This document shows positions 1 through 7,787 of a DNA stretch of 62,576 nt, piece after piece (the first letter of the stretch is position 1; every line of letters starts with the position of its first letter). The position numbers were made by a program, and so were the translations under genes. The stretch comes from JANQRV01 sp964533785 (GTDB lineage: Bacteria > Bacteroidota > Bacteroidia > Chitinophagales > Saprospiraceae). The notes beneath the pieces are model-generated. The model did no database searches and was not told the origin of the DNA. It saw only the letters and a list, made by a program, of their open reading frames with translations. The DNA is taken from positions 1-62,576 of the forward strand of contig CAZHNG010000002.1 of the NCBI GenBank assembly GCA_964533785.1. The letters are read 5' to 3'.

Positions 1-91
1 GCATCGGCGTCCCGCAGGATTGCGGGATTTAACGAAGTACAGTATAAAATTTGCCGCTTGTAGCCGTTTGATGATCCCGCCGAACAAGTCT
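1..91 (-). repeat. Dispersed palindromic element, copy 1 (cut by window edge)
   Basis: This stretch is the reverse complement of 16171-16261. I count one mismatch (position 56) in 91 bases and no gaps. Only one half of the element is present because the window starts inside it. It holds the inner hairpin CCCGCA-atcc-TGCGGG (read on the minus strand) and the terminal sequence AGACTTGTTCGG, whose outer end is at position 91. It ends 17 bases before the start codon of the next gene. The rest should lie just upstream of the window. Confidence 0.85.
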
Positions 92-108
92 AATAGTATG
101 AAAGTGTA

Positions 109-1071
109 ATGAAACAGATGGATCGCAGAAAATTTTTACAGCAGAGCACACAGTTGGCAATCGGAGCGGGTATAGGAAGTGCTTTTACCGGGTGCAGTGA
201 TCTGTTATCAGAAGAAGAAGCCTTAGCCTTTGAGACAGCCGTTTCCGAGGACAATCTATTTTTTAAGATCTCTTTAGCGGAATGGTCCTTACACAAAACC
301 ATATGGGCGGGAGAAATGGAACATTTGGATTTTGCCAAGGTTGCAAGAAATGAATTTGGCATTGAAGCGATTGAATATGTCAACCAGTTCTTTATTGATA
401 AAGCAGAAGATACCGCTTATTTGAATCAAATGAACCAGCGGGCTAATGATAATGGAGTGGAGCAGTTGATCATCATGGTCGATATGGAAGGGAGCCTGGC
501 CACTTTGAAGGAAGAAAACCGGAAACAAGCCATAGAAAATCATTTGAAATGGATCAATGCTGCTAAATATCTGGGCTGTCACAGTATCCGGGTAAGCACC
601 TATGGTAAGGGTGATCGCACGGACGTATTGAATGCTGCGGTCGACAGCCTGGGGCAACTGGCTACCTATGCTGCCAAAGAAGACCTCAATATCGTTGTAG
701 AAAATCACGGCGGTTATTCCTCCGATGCTTCCTGGCTTGCTGAAGTAATGCGCCAGGTTAATTTACCCAATTGCGGTACCCTGCCCGATTTTGGTAATTT
801 TCGAATGAGTTTATTTCCACCCAAAACTTACGATAGGCTCAAGGGTATGAGGGAGTTGATGCCATTTGCTAAAGGTGTAAGTGCTAAATGCTATGATTTC
901 GACCGCAATGGTAACCATAAAGCCTATGATCTTAAACCTATTTTAGCGATCATCAAGCAAAGTGCCTATACGGGCCATATCGGCATTGAGTATGAAGGGT
1001 ACAAACTGGGAGAATATGCAGGTATTAAAGCTACTAAGAAGTTGTTGGTGGAAGAAGGGCGGGCGATTTGA
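109..1071 (+). CDS. Tat-exported sugar phosphate isomerase/epimerase-like lipoprotein (TIM barrel)
   Basis: This 320-residue protein looks like a xylose-isomerase-like TIM-barrel enzyme (sugar phosphate isomerase/epimerase or hydroxypyruvate isomerase group). The N-terminus has a twin-arginine signal (DRRKFLQ, residues 5-11) and a lipobox ending at Cys29 (FTGC), so it should be Tat-exported and lipid-anchored. Barrel-type features are the IVVENHGG segment near residue 198, CGTLPDFGN near 224 and HIGIEYEG near 294, which place acidic metal-ligand candidates at strand ends. Its substrate cannot be read from sequence. A start at Met4 (position 118) is equally possible. A three-codon upstream ORF (98-109) overlaps the ATG as TAATG, which could couple translation. 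The palindromic repeat ends 17 bases upstream. Confidence 0.85.
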   Translation: MKQMDRRKFLQQSTQLAIGAGIGSAFTGCSDLLSEEEALAFETAVSEDNLFFKISLAEWSLHKTIWAGEMEHLDFAKVARNEFGIEAIEYVNQFFIDKAEDTAYLNQMNQRANDNGVEQLIIMVDMEGSLATLKEENRKQAIENHLKWINAAKYLGCHSIRVSTYGKGDRTDVLNAAVDSLGQLATYAAKEDLNIVVENHGGYSSDASWLAEVMRQVNLPNCGTLPDFGNFRMSLFPPKTYDRLKGMRELMPFAKGVSAKCYDFDRNGNHKAYDLKPILAIIKQSAYTGHIGIEYEGYKLGEYAGIKATKKLLVEEGRAI

Positions 1072-1088
1072 TTCTAAATAAATGAAAT

Positions 1089-1292
1089 ATGAAATTCAAT
1101 GTGAGGATCCTCCTTCAAATCCATATTTACCTGGGGCTATTTTGTTTGCCCTATCTGCTCATTTTCAGCCTGTCTTCTTTAAATTTCAACCATCATTTCT
1201 TGTCCGAAGAGCCATTGTCGCAAGAAACAATGCGTCAGAATATTAAAACCCGCTTTATAAAGCCTCAATCTCCTCCACCGTCTTCGGTATAG
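1089..1292 (+). pseudogene. N-terminal fragment of a PepSY-associated membrane protein
   Basis: This 67-codon ORF begins 17 bases after the preceding stop. It encodes a short basic start, one strong membrane helix (about residues 10-32: IHIYLGLFCLPYLLIFSLSS) and then NFNHHF. That resembles the first helix of PepSY-associated transmembrane proteins, which normally run to several hundred residues. Homology ends at about position 1253. The last 13 codons are simply the antisense of the 3' end of the Xaa-Pro aminopeptidase gene. I read it as the 5' remnant of a larger gene whose body was lost when it came to abut pepP. It could also be a genuine one-helix protein. The family call rests on one helix and is tentative. 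Confidence 0.45.
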
Positions 1293-2637
1293 GTTCACCC
1301 AGTACCTTTCGCCCATCCTCAGTGATCAGCACATTGTCCTCGATTCGGACGCCGCCGAAATTGGAGAACAGCTTTAAAGCGCCATAATTGATAAAATCAC
1401 CAAACTTATTTTCACTTTCCCACAATTGGATCAATTCCGGGATGAAGTAAATGCCGGGTTCTATCGTTAGGACGTATCCTGGTTCCAGGGCCTTGCCCAA
1501 TCGCAAGGCTTTCACCCCAAATTGATCGATCCGTTGTGTTTGCTCTGAATAGCCGACGTATTCCTCGCCCAGATCTTCCATGTCGTGGACATCAAGACCG
1601 ATCATATGACCCACTCCGTGCGGGAAAAACAGGGCGTGAGCGCCTAGCTTTACGGCTTCGTCCATATCGCCCTTCATCAAGCCAATGTCTTTCAAGCCTT
1701 CAGCAATCACTTTGGCAGCAGTGAAATGGACGTCCAGGTTTCTGACATTGGGGCCAGCCATAGCTATTGCAGCCATTTCGGCTTCGAGAACGATGTTATA
1801 GATCACCTTTTGGTGTTGGGTAAAGGTTTTGTCGACGGGAAAAGTACGGGTAATATCACCTGCATAACCCATGGCCGTTTCTGCTCCGGCGTCGATCAAT
1901 ACCAGTTGCCCCGATTGTAAAATATTACCGTGGTAGTGATTGTGAAGTGTTTGCCCATTGACGGTGACTATTTGCGGATAAGCCAGATCACCACCGTTTC
2001 CAACCGCCACCCCTTCTACAAGTCCTGCAAGCTCGCTTTCTTTTATACCTGGTTTTCTGGCTTTCATCGCCAGAACGTGCATCGCTCCCGAAATGTTGAC
2101 TGCTTTTTCCAGTTCCGCGATCTCTTCGGGACTTTTAATCGACCGTTGTGCTGCTACCGCTTTAATGAAAGGCACAGATGCGCCTTGCTCTATATCCTGA
2201 ATAGAGGAGTTTAACCATTGAGATAACTTGATCTTGTTTTCCCCTCGGTAAGGCGGTAGATAGTGAATATTCCTTTTTTGATCAACAGCATTAGACACTG
2301 TCTTCTCCAAATCGGCTAAAGAGCCAGCTTTTGTGACCCCCACTCTTTCAGCCATTGCCGCCACGGTCGGTTGAGGCCCCATCCAAATGATGTCATCGAT
2401 CGTAAAATCATAACCGAATAGGGTAGTGGTTCCCTCTTCCAAATCGATGATAGCTGCTAAACCTGGTGCCGACCAGCCAAAAAAGTAGAGAAAACTACTG
2501 TCCTGGCGGAAATGGTAGGTATTCCCTACGTAATTTTTAGGACTTTCTTCATTGCCCAGGAAAAGTAACAAACCATCACCTGGTAATTGATCGATCAATT
2601 GTTGACGGCGTGACTGGTAGGTAGATTTTTCGAACAT
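1255..2637 (-). CDS. pepP: Xaa-Pro aminopeptidase (M24B metallopeptidase)
   Basis: A 460-residue cytoplasmic aminopeptidase P that removes N-terminal residues preceding proline. Residues 1-135 form the aminopeptidase P N-terminal domain and the rest is the pita-bread M24 catalytic domain. All five dinuclear metal ligands are visible: Asp249 and Asp261 (LIDAG and YAGDITRTF), His344 (PHGVGHMIGLDVHD), Glu393 (TIEPGIYF) and Glu433 (GGVRIEDN). Length is typical of the family. The gene lies downstream of the membrane Fe-S gene on the same strand with a 92-base gap that holds an octamer-based inverted repeat, so it probably has its own transcription unit. Its 3' end overlaps the truncated PepSY-like ORF. 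Confidence 0.95.
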   Translation of the reverse strand: MFEKSTYQSRRQQLIDQLPGDGLLLFLGNEESPKNYVGNTYHFRQDSSFLYFFGWSAPGLAAIIDLEEGTTTLFGYDFTIDDIIWMGPQPTVAAMAERVGVTKAGSLADLEKTVSNAVDQKRNIHYLPPYRGENKIKLSQWLNSSIQDIEQGASVPFIKAVAAQRSIKSPEEIAELEKAVNISGAMHVLAMKARKPGIKESELAGLVEGVAVGNGGDLAYPQIVTVNGQTLHNHYHGNILQSGQLVLIDAGAETAMGYAGDITRTFPVDKTFTQHQKVIYNIVLEAEMAAIAMAGPNVRNLDVHFTAAKVIAEGLKDIGLMKGDMDEAVKLGAHALFFPHGVGHMIGLDVHDMEDLGEEYVGYSEQTQRIDQFGVKALRLGKALEPGYVLTIEPGIYFIPELIQLWESENKFGDFINYGALKLFSNFGGVRIEDNVLITEDGRKVLGEPIPKTVEEIEAL

Positions 2638-2729
2638 TTTTACGAGTTATTATACGAGTTAAACGGGTTAGCGAGTTTTTAAGGGTTTGGGACTGAACGC
2701 TTTTTGCCCGTCTAACCCGCTAACACGTA
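2638..2729 (-). repeat. Octamer-based inverted repeat between pepP and the Fe-S gene
   Basis: This 92-base spacer is made largely of variants of ACG(A/G)GTTA: ACGAGTTA, ACGGGTTA and their complements. CGGGTTAG at 2664-2671 pairs with CTAACCCG at 2712-2719 (8 bp, 40-base loop). It lies just downstream of the Fe-S gene on the minus strand, where a terminator would be expected. The same units occur at 4790-4850 and 40891-40940. Confidence 0.55.
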
Positions 2730-4085
2730 TTAATTAGCCCAATTATCCCGCGCTTCCGGAATAGCCCAGGCAGAACCACTGTTTTCAATACTATTAAATA
2801 AAGGTAGCCAATCCTGCGGACCTTCGGAAAGGGTCAGGATCTCGTAGCGTCTTAATTTTAAAATCGGTTCAAGCGGATTTAAGAGGATCGGACAAGCTTC
2901 GACACAAGCATTACAAGTCGTACAGGCATGTAATTCTTCCTTGGTAATATAGTCAAACAAGGATTTACCGTCATCGTAATTATCTTTGGTCAGCACCTTT
3001 TCCTGGTCGCGTTTTTCGGCAGCAATAAACCCTGGATCTTTACGGTCCAGATTTTGACCAATTTCGGTGGCACGGTCTCTGATGTCCATCAATATTTTTC
3101 TTGGAGAAAGCTTTTTTCCGGTGATACTAGCTGGACATACCGCGGTACAACGACCACATTCCGTGCAGGTATAAGCATCAAAAACGTTTTTCCAGCTTAG
3201 GCCGAATACGTCTTTAGCTCCAAACTCAGGTAGCTCATCCTCGAGGCCTCCATTGCTGTTTTCAGGGATTAGCCCCATCATGCTTTTTACTTCATTCATG
3301 ATTTCGGGCATATTTTCCATTTCTCCGCGAGAGTCCAGTTTAGCGAAATAGGTGTTGGGAAAAGCGAGCAGAATATGTAGATGCTTAGAAATGGGCAGGT
3401 AATTTAAAAAAGCAAAAACGACCATAATATGTAACCACCATCCGAATCGTTCTACACCCACAAGTGTACTTTGCTCCAGACCGCCAAACAAAACCGGCCC
3501 CAGCCAGCTACTCACGGCCAGGGTGCCCGTATCGGGGTAATGAGCAGGATCCATTTGTTGTAACAGCACATCGGCACCATTCATGCTAAAGATACCGATC
3601 AATAATAATACTTCACCGTACAAGATCAGGTTACCGTCTAATTTCGGCCAGCCGGTCATCTCGTCTTTGTGAAAGCGGGGCACCTTGAGCAGGTTACGTC
3701 TGGCCAGAAATACGAACGTAGCGATAAAAGCTAATAGAGAAAGCACTTCAATAAAACCAATCAGGAAGGTGTAAAAACCACCTAATTTATCGGCAAAAAA
3801 CCGGTGTTGCCCGGAAAATCCGTCAATAAGGATCTCTATCAGCTCAATCTGGGTCAATAAAAAAGCGGCGTAAATGAAAAAGTGAAAAACTGCGGGAATC
3901 CAACGTTTGAACATTTTCTGCTGGCCAAAAGCAACGAGTAATACATTTCGCCATCTTTGCCCCACATTTCCTTCAATTTTTTCATCCTTGCCAAGCAGTA
4001 TGTTTCTGCGTATTTTGCTAAATTGGCGAATAGCCCAGCCAATAGCGATAATACTTATTATGGTAAAAGCAATTTGTTGCATCAT
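2730..4085 (-). CDS. Membrane-bound [4Fe-4S] ferredoxin-type electron-transfer protein
   Basis: A 451-residue protein with an N-terminal membrane part and a C-terminal dicluster ferredoxin part. About five to six hydrophobic helices lie within residues 4-240 (roughly 4-20, 63-88, 103-128, 152-170, 190-205 and 215-240). Two cluster motifs follow: C307-C310-C313-C317 (CTECGRCTAVCP) and C388-C391-C394-C398 (CTTCNACVEACP). This layout matches the Bacteroidota proteins related to HdrE/NarI plus HdrC, which carry electrons between the quinone pool and a soluble partner. The usual partner, a CCG-domain HdrD-like protein, is often the next gene but is absent here, where pepP follows. The donor and acceptor are therefore unknown. 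Confidence 0.85.
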   Translation of the reverse strand: MMQQIAFTIISIIAIGWAIRQFSKIRRNILLGKDEKIEGNVGQRWRNVLLVAFGQQKMFKRWIPAVFHFFIYAAFLLTQIELIEILIDGFSGQHRFFADKLGGFYTFLIGFIEVLSLLAFIATFVFLARRNLLKVPRFHKDEMTGWPKLDGNLILYGEVLLLIGIFSMNGADVLLQQMDPAHYPDTGTLAVSSWLGPVLFGGLEQSTLVGVERFGWWLHIMVVFAFLNYLPISKHLHILLAFPNTYFAKLDSRGEMENMPEIMNEVKSMMGLIPENSNGGLEDELPEFGAKDVFGLSWKNVFDAYTCTECGRCTAVCPASITGKKLSPRKILMDIRDRATEIGQNLDRKDPGFIAAEKRDQEKVLTKDNYDDGKSLFDYITKEELHACTTCNACVEACPILLNPLEPILKLRRYEILTLSEGPQDWLPLFNSIENSGSAWAIPEARDNWAN

Positions 4086-4109
4086 ATTGCGTAGTAGTTT
4101 AAGATTTAA

Positions 4110-4140
4110 GACGCTAGACGCTAGACGCTAGACGCTAGAC
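4110..4140 (+). repeat. Heptamer tandem array (GACGCTA)x4
   Basis: Four perfect copies of GACGCTA plus GAC lie in the 206-base spacer between two divergent genes. The reverse-complement version, degenerate, is at 4248-4275 in the same spacer (units TAGCGTC, TAATGTC, TAACATC). The same heptamer class recurs at 12598-12618 and 62482-62536. Confidence 0.9.
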
Positions 4141-4247
4141 TGTCGGGGCGGGTGAATTGAGTGTGGGTGTGATTTCAACAATGCCACTCAAGACAAATAC
4201 AGTAATTTTCGATTATCAAATTTACAATACAAGATCAATATTTACAT

Positions 4248-4275
4248 TCTAGCGTCTAATGTCTAACATCTAATT
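4248..4275 (-). repeat. Degenerate heptamer array, inverted relative to 4110-4140
   Basis: Reads TC-TAGCGTC-TAATGTC-TAACATC-TAA, that is three to four units of the complement of GAC(G/A)(C/T)TA. It faces the array at 4110-4140 across about 110 bases and lies 16 bases before the ATG at 4292. The 4141-4247 stretch between the arrays shows no gene. Confidence 0.7.
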
Positions 4276-4291
4276 ATTCAATCATCCAGCA

Positions 4292-4789
4292 ATGAAGATA
4301 CTAGATCATCGGCAAATAGTCCAAAAAATTAAGCGTTTGGCCATTGAAATTGTTGAGCAAAACTACAATGAAAAGCAGATCATTCTTGCCGGCATCAACA
4401 ATAATGGCTATCATTTTGCACAATTATTATTACCGGAATTTGACGAATTCACCGGTTTGGAAGTCCTCCTGACCAGAATAAGGCTCAATCCGGCAGATCC
4501 TATTGCCCATCCTATATCGGTGGAAATGCCGCTCGAGGAAATGGAAGATAAAGTAATCGTTGTTGTAGATGACGTAGCAAATACCGGCCGTACTATTTTC
4601 TATGCCTGTAAACCCATTCTGGATATCCTACCTAAAAAAATAGAAGTAGCCGTATTGGTCGATCGCAAGCATAAATCCTTTCCCATTCTGGTAGATTATG
4701 TCGGCCTTTCGCTTGCCACTACTTTAAGGGAGCATATTGAAGTGAAGATTAAAGATGTTGATGAATACGCAGTGTTTATGAAAGATTAG
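4292..4789 (+). CDS. PyrR-like phosphoribosyltransferase
   Basis: A 165-residue type I phosphoribosyltransferase. The PRPP-binding loop is VVVDDVANTGRT at residues 90-101, close to the PyrR form (VDDVLYTGRT). The N-terminal half (about 1-60) supplies the flexible-loop and hood strands, and length is near that of PyrR (about 180). It may act as a uracil phosphoribosyltransferase and/or a pyrimidine attenuation factor. No pyr gene or attenuator-like leader is present in the neighbourhood, so the regulatory role is unsupported. It stands alone, divergent from the Fe-S gene and convergent with the lamin-tail protein gene, with a strong hairpin after its stop. Confidence 0.8.
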   Translation: MKILDHRQIVQKIKRLAIEIVEQNYNEKQIILAGINNNGYHFAQLLLPEFDEFTGLEVLLTRIRLNPADPIAHPISVEMPLEEMEDKVIVVVDDVANTGRTIFYACKPILDILPKKIEVAVLVDRKHKSFPILVDYVGLSLATTLREHIEVKIKDVDEYAVFMKD

Positions 4790-4806
4790 ACGGGTTCAAA
4801 CGGGTT

Positions 4807-4841
4807 AACGAGTTAGACGGGTTTAACTCGTCTAACTCGTT
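4807..4841. terminator. Bidirectional hairpin between convergent genes
   Basis: The arms AACGAGTTAGACG (4807-4819) and CGTCTAACTCGTT (4829-4841) are perfect 13-bp complements around a 9-base loop. Plus-strand transcripts then read TAAAATCGTTTT, a weak U-rich tail. The hairpin sits between the stop codons of two convergent genes. It is built from the same octamers (ACGAGTTA, ACGGGTTA) as 2638-2729 and 40891-40940. Confidence 0.75.
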
Positions 4842-4850
4842 AAAATCGTT

Positions 4851-7436
4851 TTACTCAATTACCACCCGCTCTGTCCAAATCCGTTTATCCTTCACGAAAG
4901 TAAAGGTATAAATGCCGCTATGATAATCGCTGATGTCTATAACCTTCGTGGCATTCAACGGTGTGAAACGAGCCTGGCGTTGTCCGAGGACATTTGCAAT
5001 GATTAATTCATCGAACTCGGTAGAAGCTTCAATGGTTATGGTTGTCGCAGCGGGATTGGGAAATATTTTGATGGCTTTTTCCAGCATTGGATCCATAACA
5101 CTCGTTACGATCTCAATATCAGAAGTAAACCGTGGGAAAATATTATAATCATCCGTAAAGGGGAAGCTGTTATCGAATTGCCCGCCGATACCGGTCAGAT
5201 TGAAAGTCATAGCAGGAGGACTTGTGCCAAAAACCTCCGTGTCCGAATCAATGCGCATCGTAAAAGTATCAATACCATTGGTGACGTCAACATCGAAGCC
5301 GGTATTCATATTGGTCCACTGACTGGGCTCTACTATGGTCAATCCTTCAATTTTAATGAATTGTGATTCGGTGAATTCTCCTAGGCTATCGACAACGGAA
5401 GGCTCAGCTAAAACGTTTCCGGTAGATAGCACTGATAGGGAATCGGGTTCGATCTCGGTCAATCCGTTTAACTGGACGATCTCCCCTTTGACTTGTACTT
5501 CATCACCTTCAGCGACCGTATAATTAAAAGGGTTTTCGCGGGAAAAAACGTTTATTCCGTCACCTAATTCATCAATGATCGTGAATGATAGTCCTTCATT
5601 AGAGGCATTATAGTTTACGCCATAGACAATACCTGTCAGCGTAACTAAGGCTTGGGTAGAGTCAGCCACCCCGTCGGCATCATTGGTTGTTACTAAACCT
5701 ATGGGATAGGAAGGATAAGCTTTATCTTCAATTTCATCACAATTGTCTCTCAATTCCCCGGGCGTGGCGAAAACGGCAACACCGTTGATCTCTACTCCGG
5801 TAGGAGCAGTGGCGGCTTTCCAGTTGGTGGGGTCGTTATTGTCTGCATTAACGTCGCAAAGATCAAGCGTCGGGCCGCGACCATCAGCTCCGTCATCCCA
5901 GGGGGCAGTATTGCTATAGGCCACTGAATCGACGGTAGCACCGCTGGGGGATCTCAATTCAATGGTTTCTCCGCTATTGCGTAAACCGCTGCTCCCTGCC
6001 CACTGAAATGCTGCCACTTCGAAGGTAGCTTCGATCAGGCTGGAATCAGCAGCAATAATGATGAAATCCTGCGGGGCCATAGATACGGCGGGGAAGGTGA
6101 ATTCAATACCTTGTTCAAAAAAATATCCCTCCAACTCTACAGAGCTGTTTCCATTATTGTACAGTTCGATGAATTCATACTCATCAACGCCGCTTCCTGG
6201 GTTGTTATAAAGGATTTCCGTGATGACAATATTGGGAATAGCGATGTCATTATCAGCAATGTTGATGGTAAAAGTGTCGGAATTGGGGTCGATGCTTGCC
6301 CCTGCGCTAGGATTAGTAATGTTTAGAATAATTGCTTCCTCATCTTCTCCAATTTCGTCCTCTAGGATAGTTAATTCTATAGTTAGCGTATCTTCAACTG
6401 CACCAGCTTGAAAAGATGGTGTGTAAGCGGAAAAAACGTAATCCTCATCATTGGCGGCGGTAGAAGCACCTTCATCCGCACTGATATCAAAGCTGACGGT
6501 TCCTTCACCATTGGCTAAAGCTATTCTGACGAGGACGGTGCCGATGCCTTCATCCACTTCCACGGAGGCATCGACAAAGCGAATGACCGGACCGCTGCCC
6601 GGGCATTGGGAAGCTGCTCCTGGATTACCTAGTATTTCCACTCCACCGCTTATTACGCCAGTTGGTGTTGTGGCACCGGTCCAGCTTTGCGGGTCGTCAT
6701 TATCGGCAGCTATATCACAGAGGACCAAAGATGCTCCATTTCCCTCCGGTGAGTCCGGCCAATCACCGGTATTATCATAAGTTACTTCATCCACGATATT
6801 GCCGTCGGGGTCAGCGAGTGCGATCGTTTCTCCTTCGTTACTCAAACTACCTTGCCACTCAAAAACATCGGTTAAACCAAAATTGTCAATCATAGCTTGT
6901 GCATCTTCTGCGATGATGACGTACGCACCTGAATTCAGGCTGAAACCCGGAAAGGTAAAAGTCACACCGTCTAAAAATCGGTAATCTTTGAGATTTACGG
7001 CCGTATTGCCATTGTTGTACAGTTCGATGTATTCAAAAACATCCGTACCTGACTCCGGCGGATTATACATAATCTCAGTAATGACGACATCGGCCATTAC
7101 GGTAATTTCTCCAACCATGCCCAGGTTGAAGTGAGGGTCGCAGCGATATTGGTAAAACCCCGGCTTGTCGAAAGTGAATGCAAACTCCCAGTTATCATTC
7201 GATGCCTCTCCATTAGAAAAACTTTCCGGATTGCCGGGGTAGGAATTTTGAGCGCCGTTGACATTGTGAAAGCCCCCGACATTCTTCCACAGCACGGTTT
7301 GACCTGATTTGATGATGATCTCACTGGGGGAGAAAGAATTATCAGGTAAGGCTTCCACAATAACCGTGTCTGATTGCGCCCAAACCAGGTTCATTGCCAA
7401 AACAAAAGAAAAAACAGTTGAAAAATATAATCTCAT
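4851..7436 (-). CDS. T9SS-exported protein: cupredoxin, two lamin-tail domains, Calx-beta, sorting domain
   Basis: The start is taken at the Met whose codon ends at 7436 because it opens a clean signal peptide (MRLYFSTVFSFVLAMNLVWA). The frame is open 15 codons further. The mature protein begins with a cupredoxin-like domain with plausible type 1 copper ligands: His in FHNVNG, then Cys, His and Met in CDPHFNLGM. Next come a lamin-tail domain (VVITEIMYNPPESG), a Calx-beta domain (FVDASVEVDEGIGTV, ending NPSAGASIDPN), a second lamin-tail domain (IVITEILYNNPGSG), an OB-fold-like region (about 600-760) and a C-terminal type A T9SS sorting domain starting at KAIKIFPNPA. It should be cell-surface attached or secreted. 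Role unknown. Confidence 0.85.
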   Translation of the reverse strand: MRLYFSTVFSFVLAMNLVWAQSDTVIVEALPDNSFSPSEIIIKSGQTVLWKNVGGFHNVNGAQNSYPGNPESFSNGEASNDNWEFAFTFDKPGFYQYRCDPHFNLGMVGEITVMADVVITEIMYNPPESGTDVFEYIELYNNGNTAVNLKDYRFLDGVTFTFPGFSLNSGAYVIIAEDAQAMIDNFGLTDVFEWQGSLSNEGETIALADPDGNIVDEVTYDNTGDWPDSPEGNGASLVLCDIAADNDDPQSWTGATTPTGVISGGVEILGNPGAASQCPGSGPVIRFVDASVEVDEGIGTVLVRIALANGEGTVSFDISADEGASTAANDEDYVFSAYTPSFQAGAVEDTLTIELTILEDEIGEDEEAIILNITNPSAGASIDPNSDTFTINIADNDIAIPNIVITEILYNNPGSGVDEYEFIELYNNGNSSVELEGYFFEQGIEFTFPAVSMAPQDFIIIAADSSLIEATFEVAAFQWAGSSGLRNSGETIELRSPSGATVDSVAYSNTAPWDDGADGRGPTLDLCDVNADNNDPTNWKAATAPTGVEINGVAVFATPGELRDNCDEIEDKAYPSYPIGLVTTNDADGVADSTQALVTLTGIVYGVNYNASNEGLSFTIIDELGDGINVFSRENPFNYTVAEGDEVQVKGEIVQLNGLTEIEPDSLSVLSTGNVLAEPSVVDSLGEFTESQFIKIEGLTIVEPSQWTNMNTGFDVDVTNGIDTFTMRIDSDTEVFGTSPPAMTFNLTGIGGQFDNSFPFTDDYNIFPRFTSDIEIVTSVMDPMLEKAIKIFPNPAATTITIEASTEFDELIIANVLGQRQARFTPLNATKVIDISDYHSGIYTFTFVKDKRIWTERVVIE

Positions 7437-7787
7437 GAGAAAGTTTTTGGGTGAAACAATAATCGGTCTCAATGTAACCAATACTCCTAAATCAGTTTCA
7501 ATTCTCTGTCATATTATTTAGTCAATATTTTTAAAAATATAGATAATTAACATTGGGATAACTTACTTTATTTTAAAACTATTTTTTTAGCCCAATTTTT
7601 ATTCGTTGGACAAAAGTGAAATGAAAATTTCTAATCGAAAATATTGATTGCATGAACAAAATACATTAATATTTATTTTAATGCATTCTTGTTTTTTCAT
7701 AAAAACCTAAACTCCAATTAATTCCTGATTAACATTTCACGGTTAATTTTGCGGCGATTTTTAATTTTTTAATAAATCAATTAGTTT
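7437..7787. other. AT-rich divergent promoter region
   Basis: These 351 bases separate two divergent genes for exported proteins. The stretch is very AT-rich with many A and T runs and has no ORF worth calling. The -7-like motif TAATTTTG (7744-7751) points toward the Oar-like receptor. No repeats are seen. Confidence 0.5.
7744..7751 (+). promoter_or_regulatory. Putative -7 promoter element of the Oar-like receptor
   Basis: TAATTTTG fits the Bacteroidota -7 consensus TAnnTTTG exactly and lies 36 bases before the ATG at 7788. I see no convincing TTTG -33 box at the expected 19-21-base spacing, so confidence is moderate. Confidence 0.45.
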
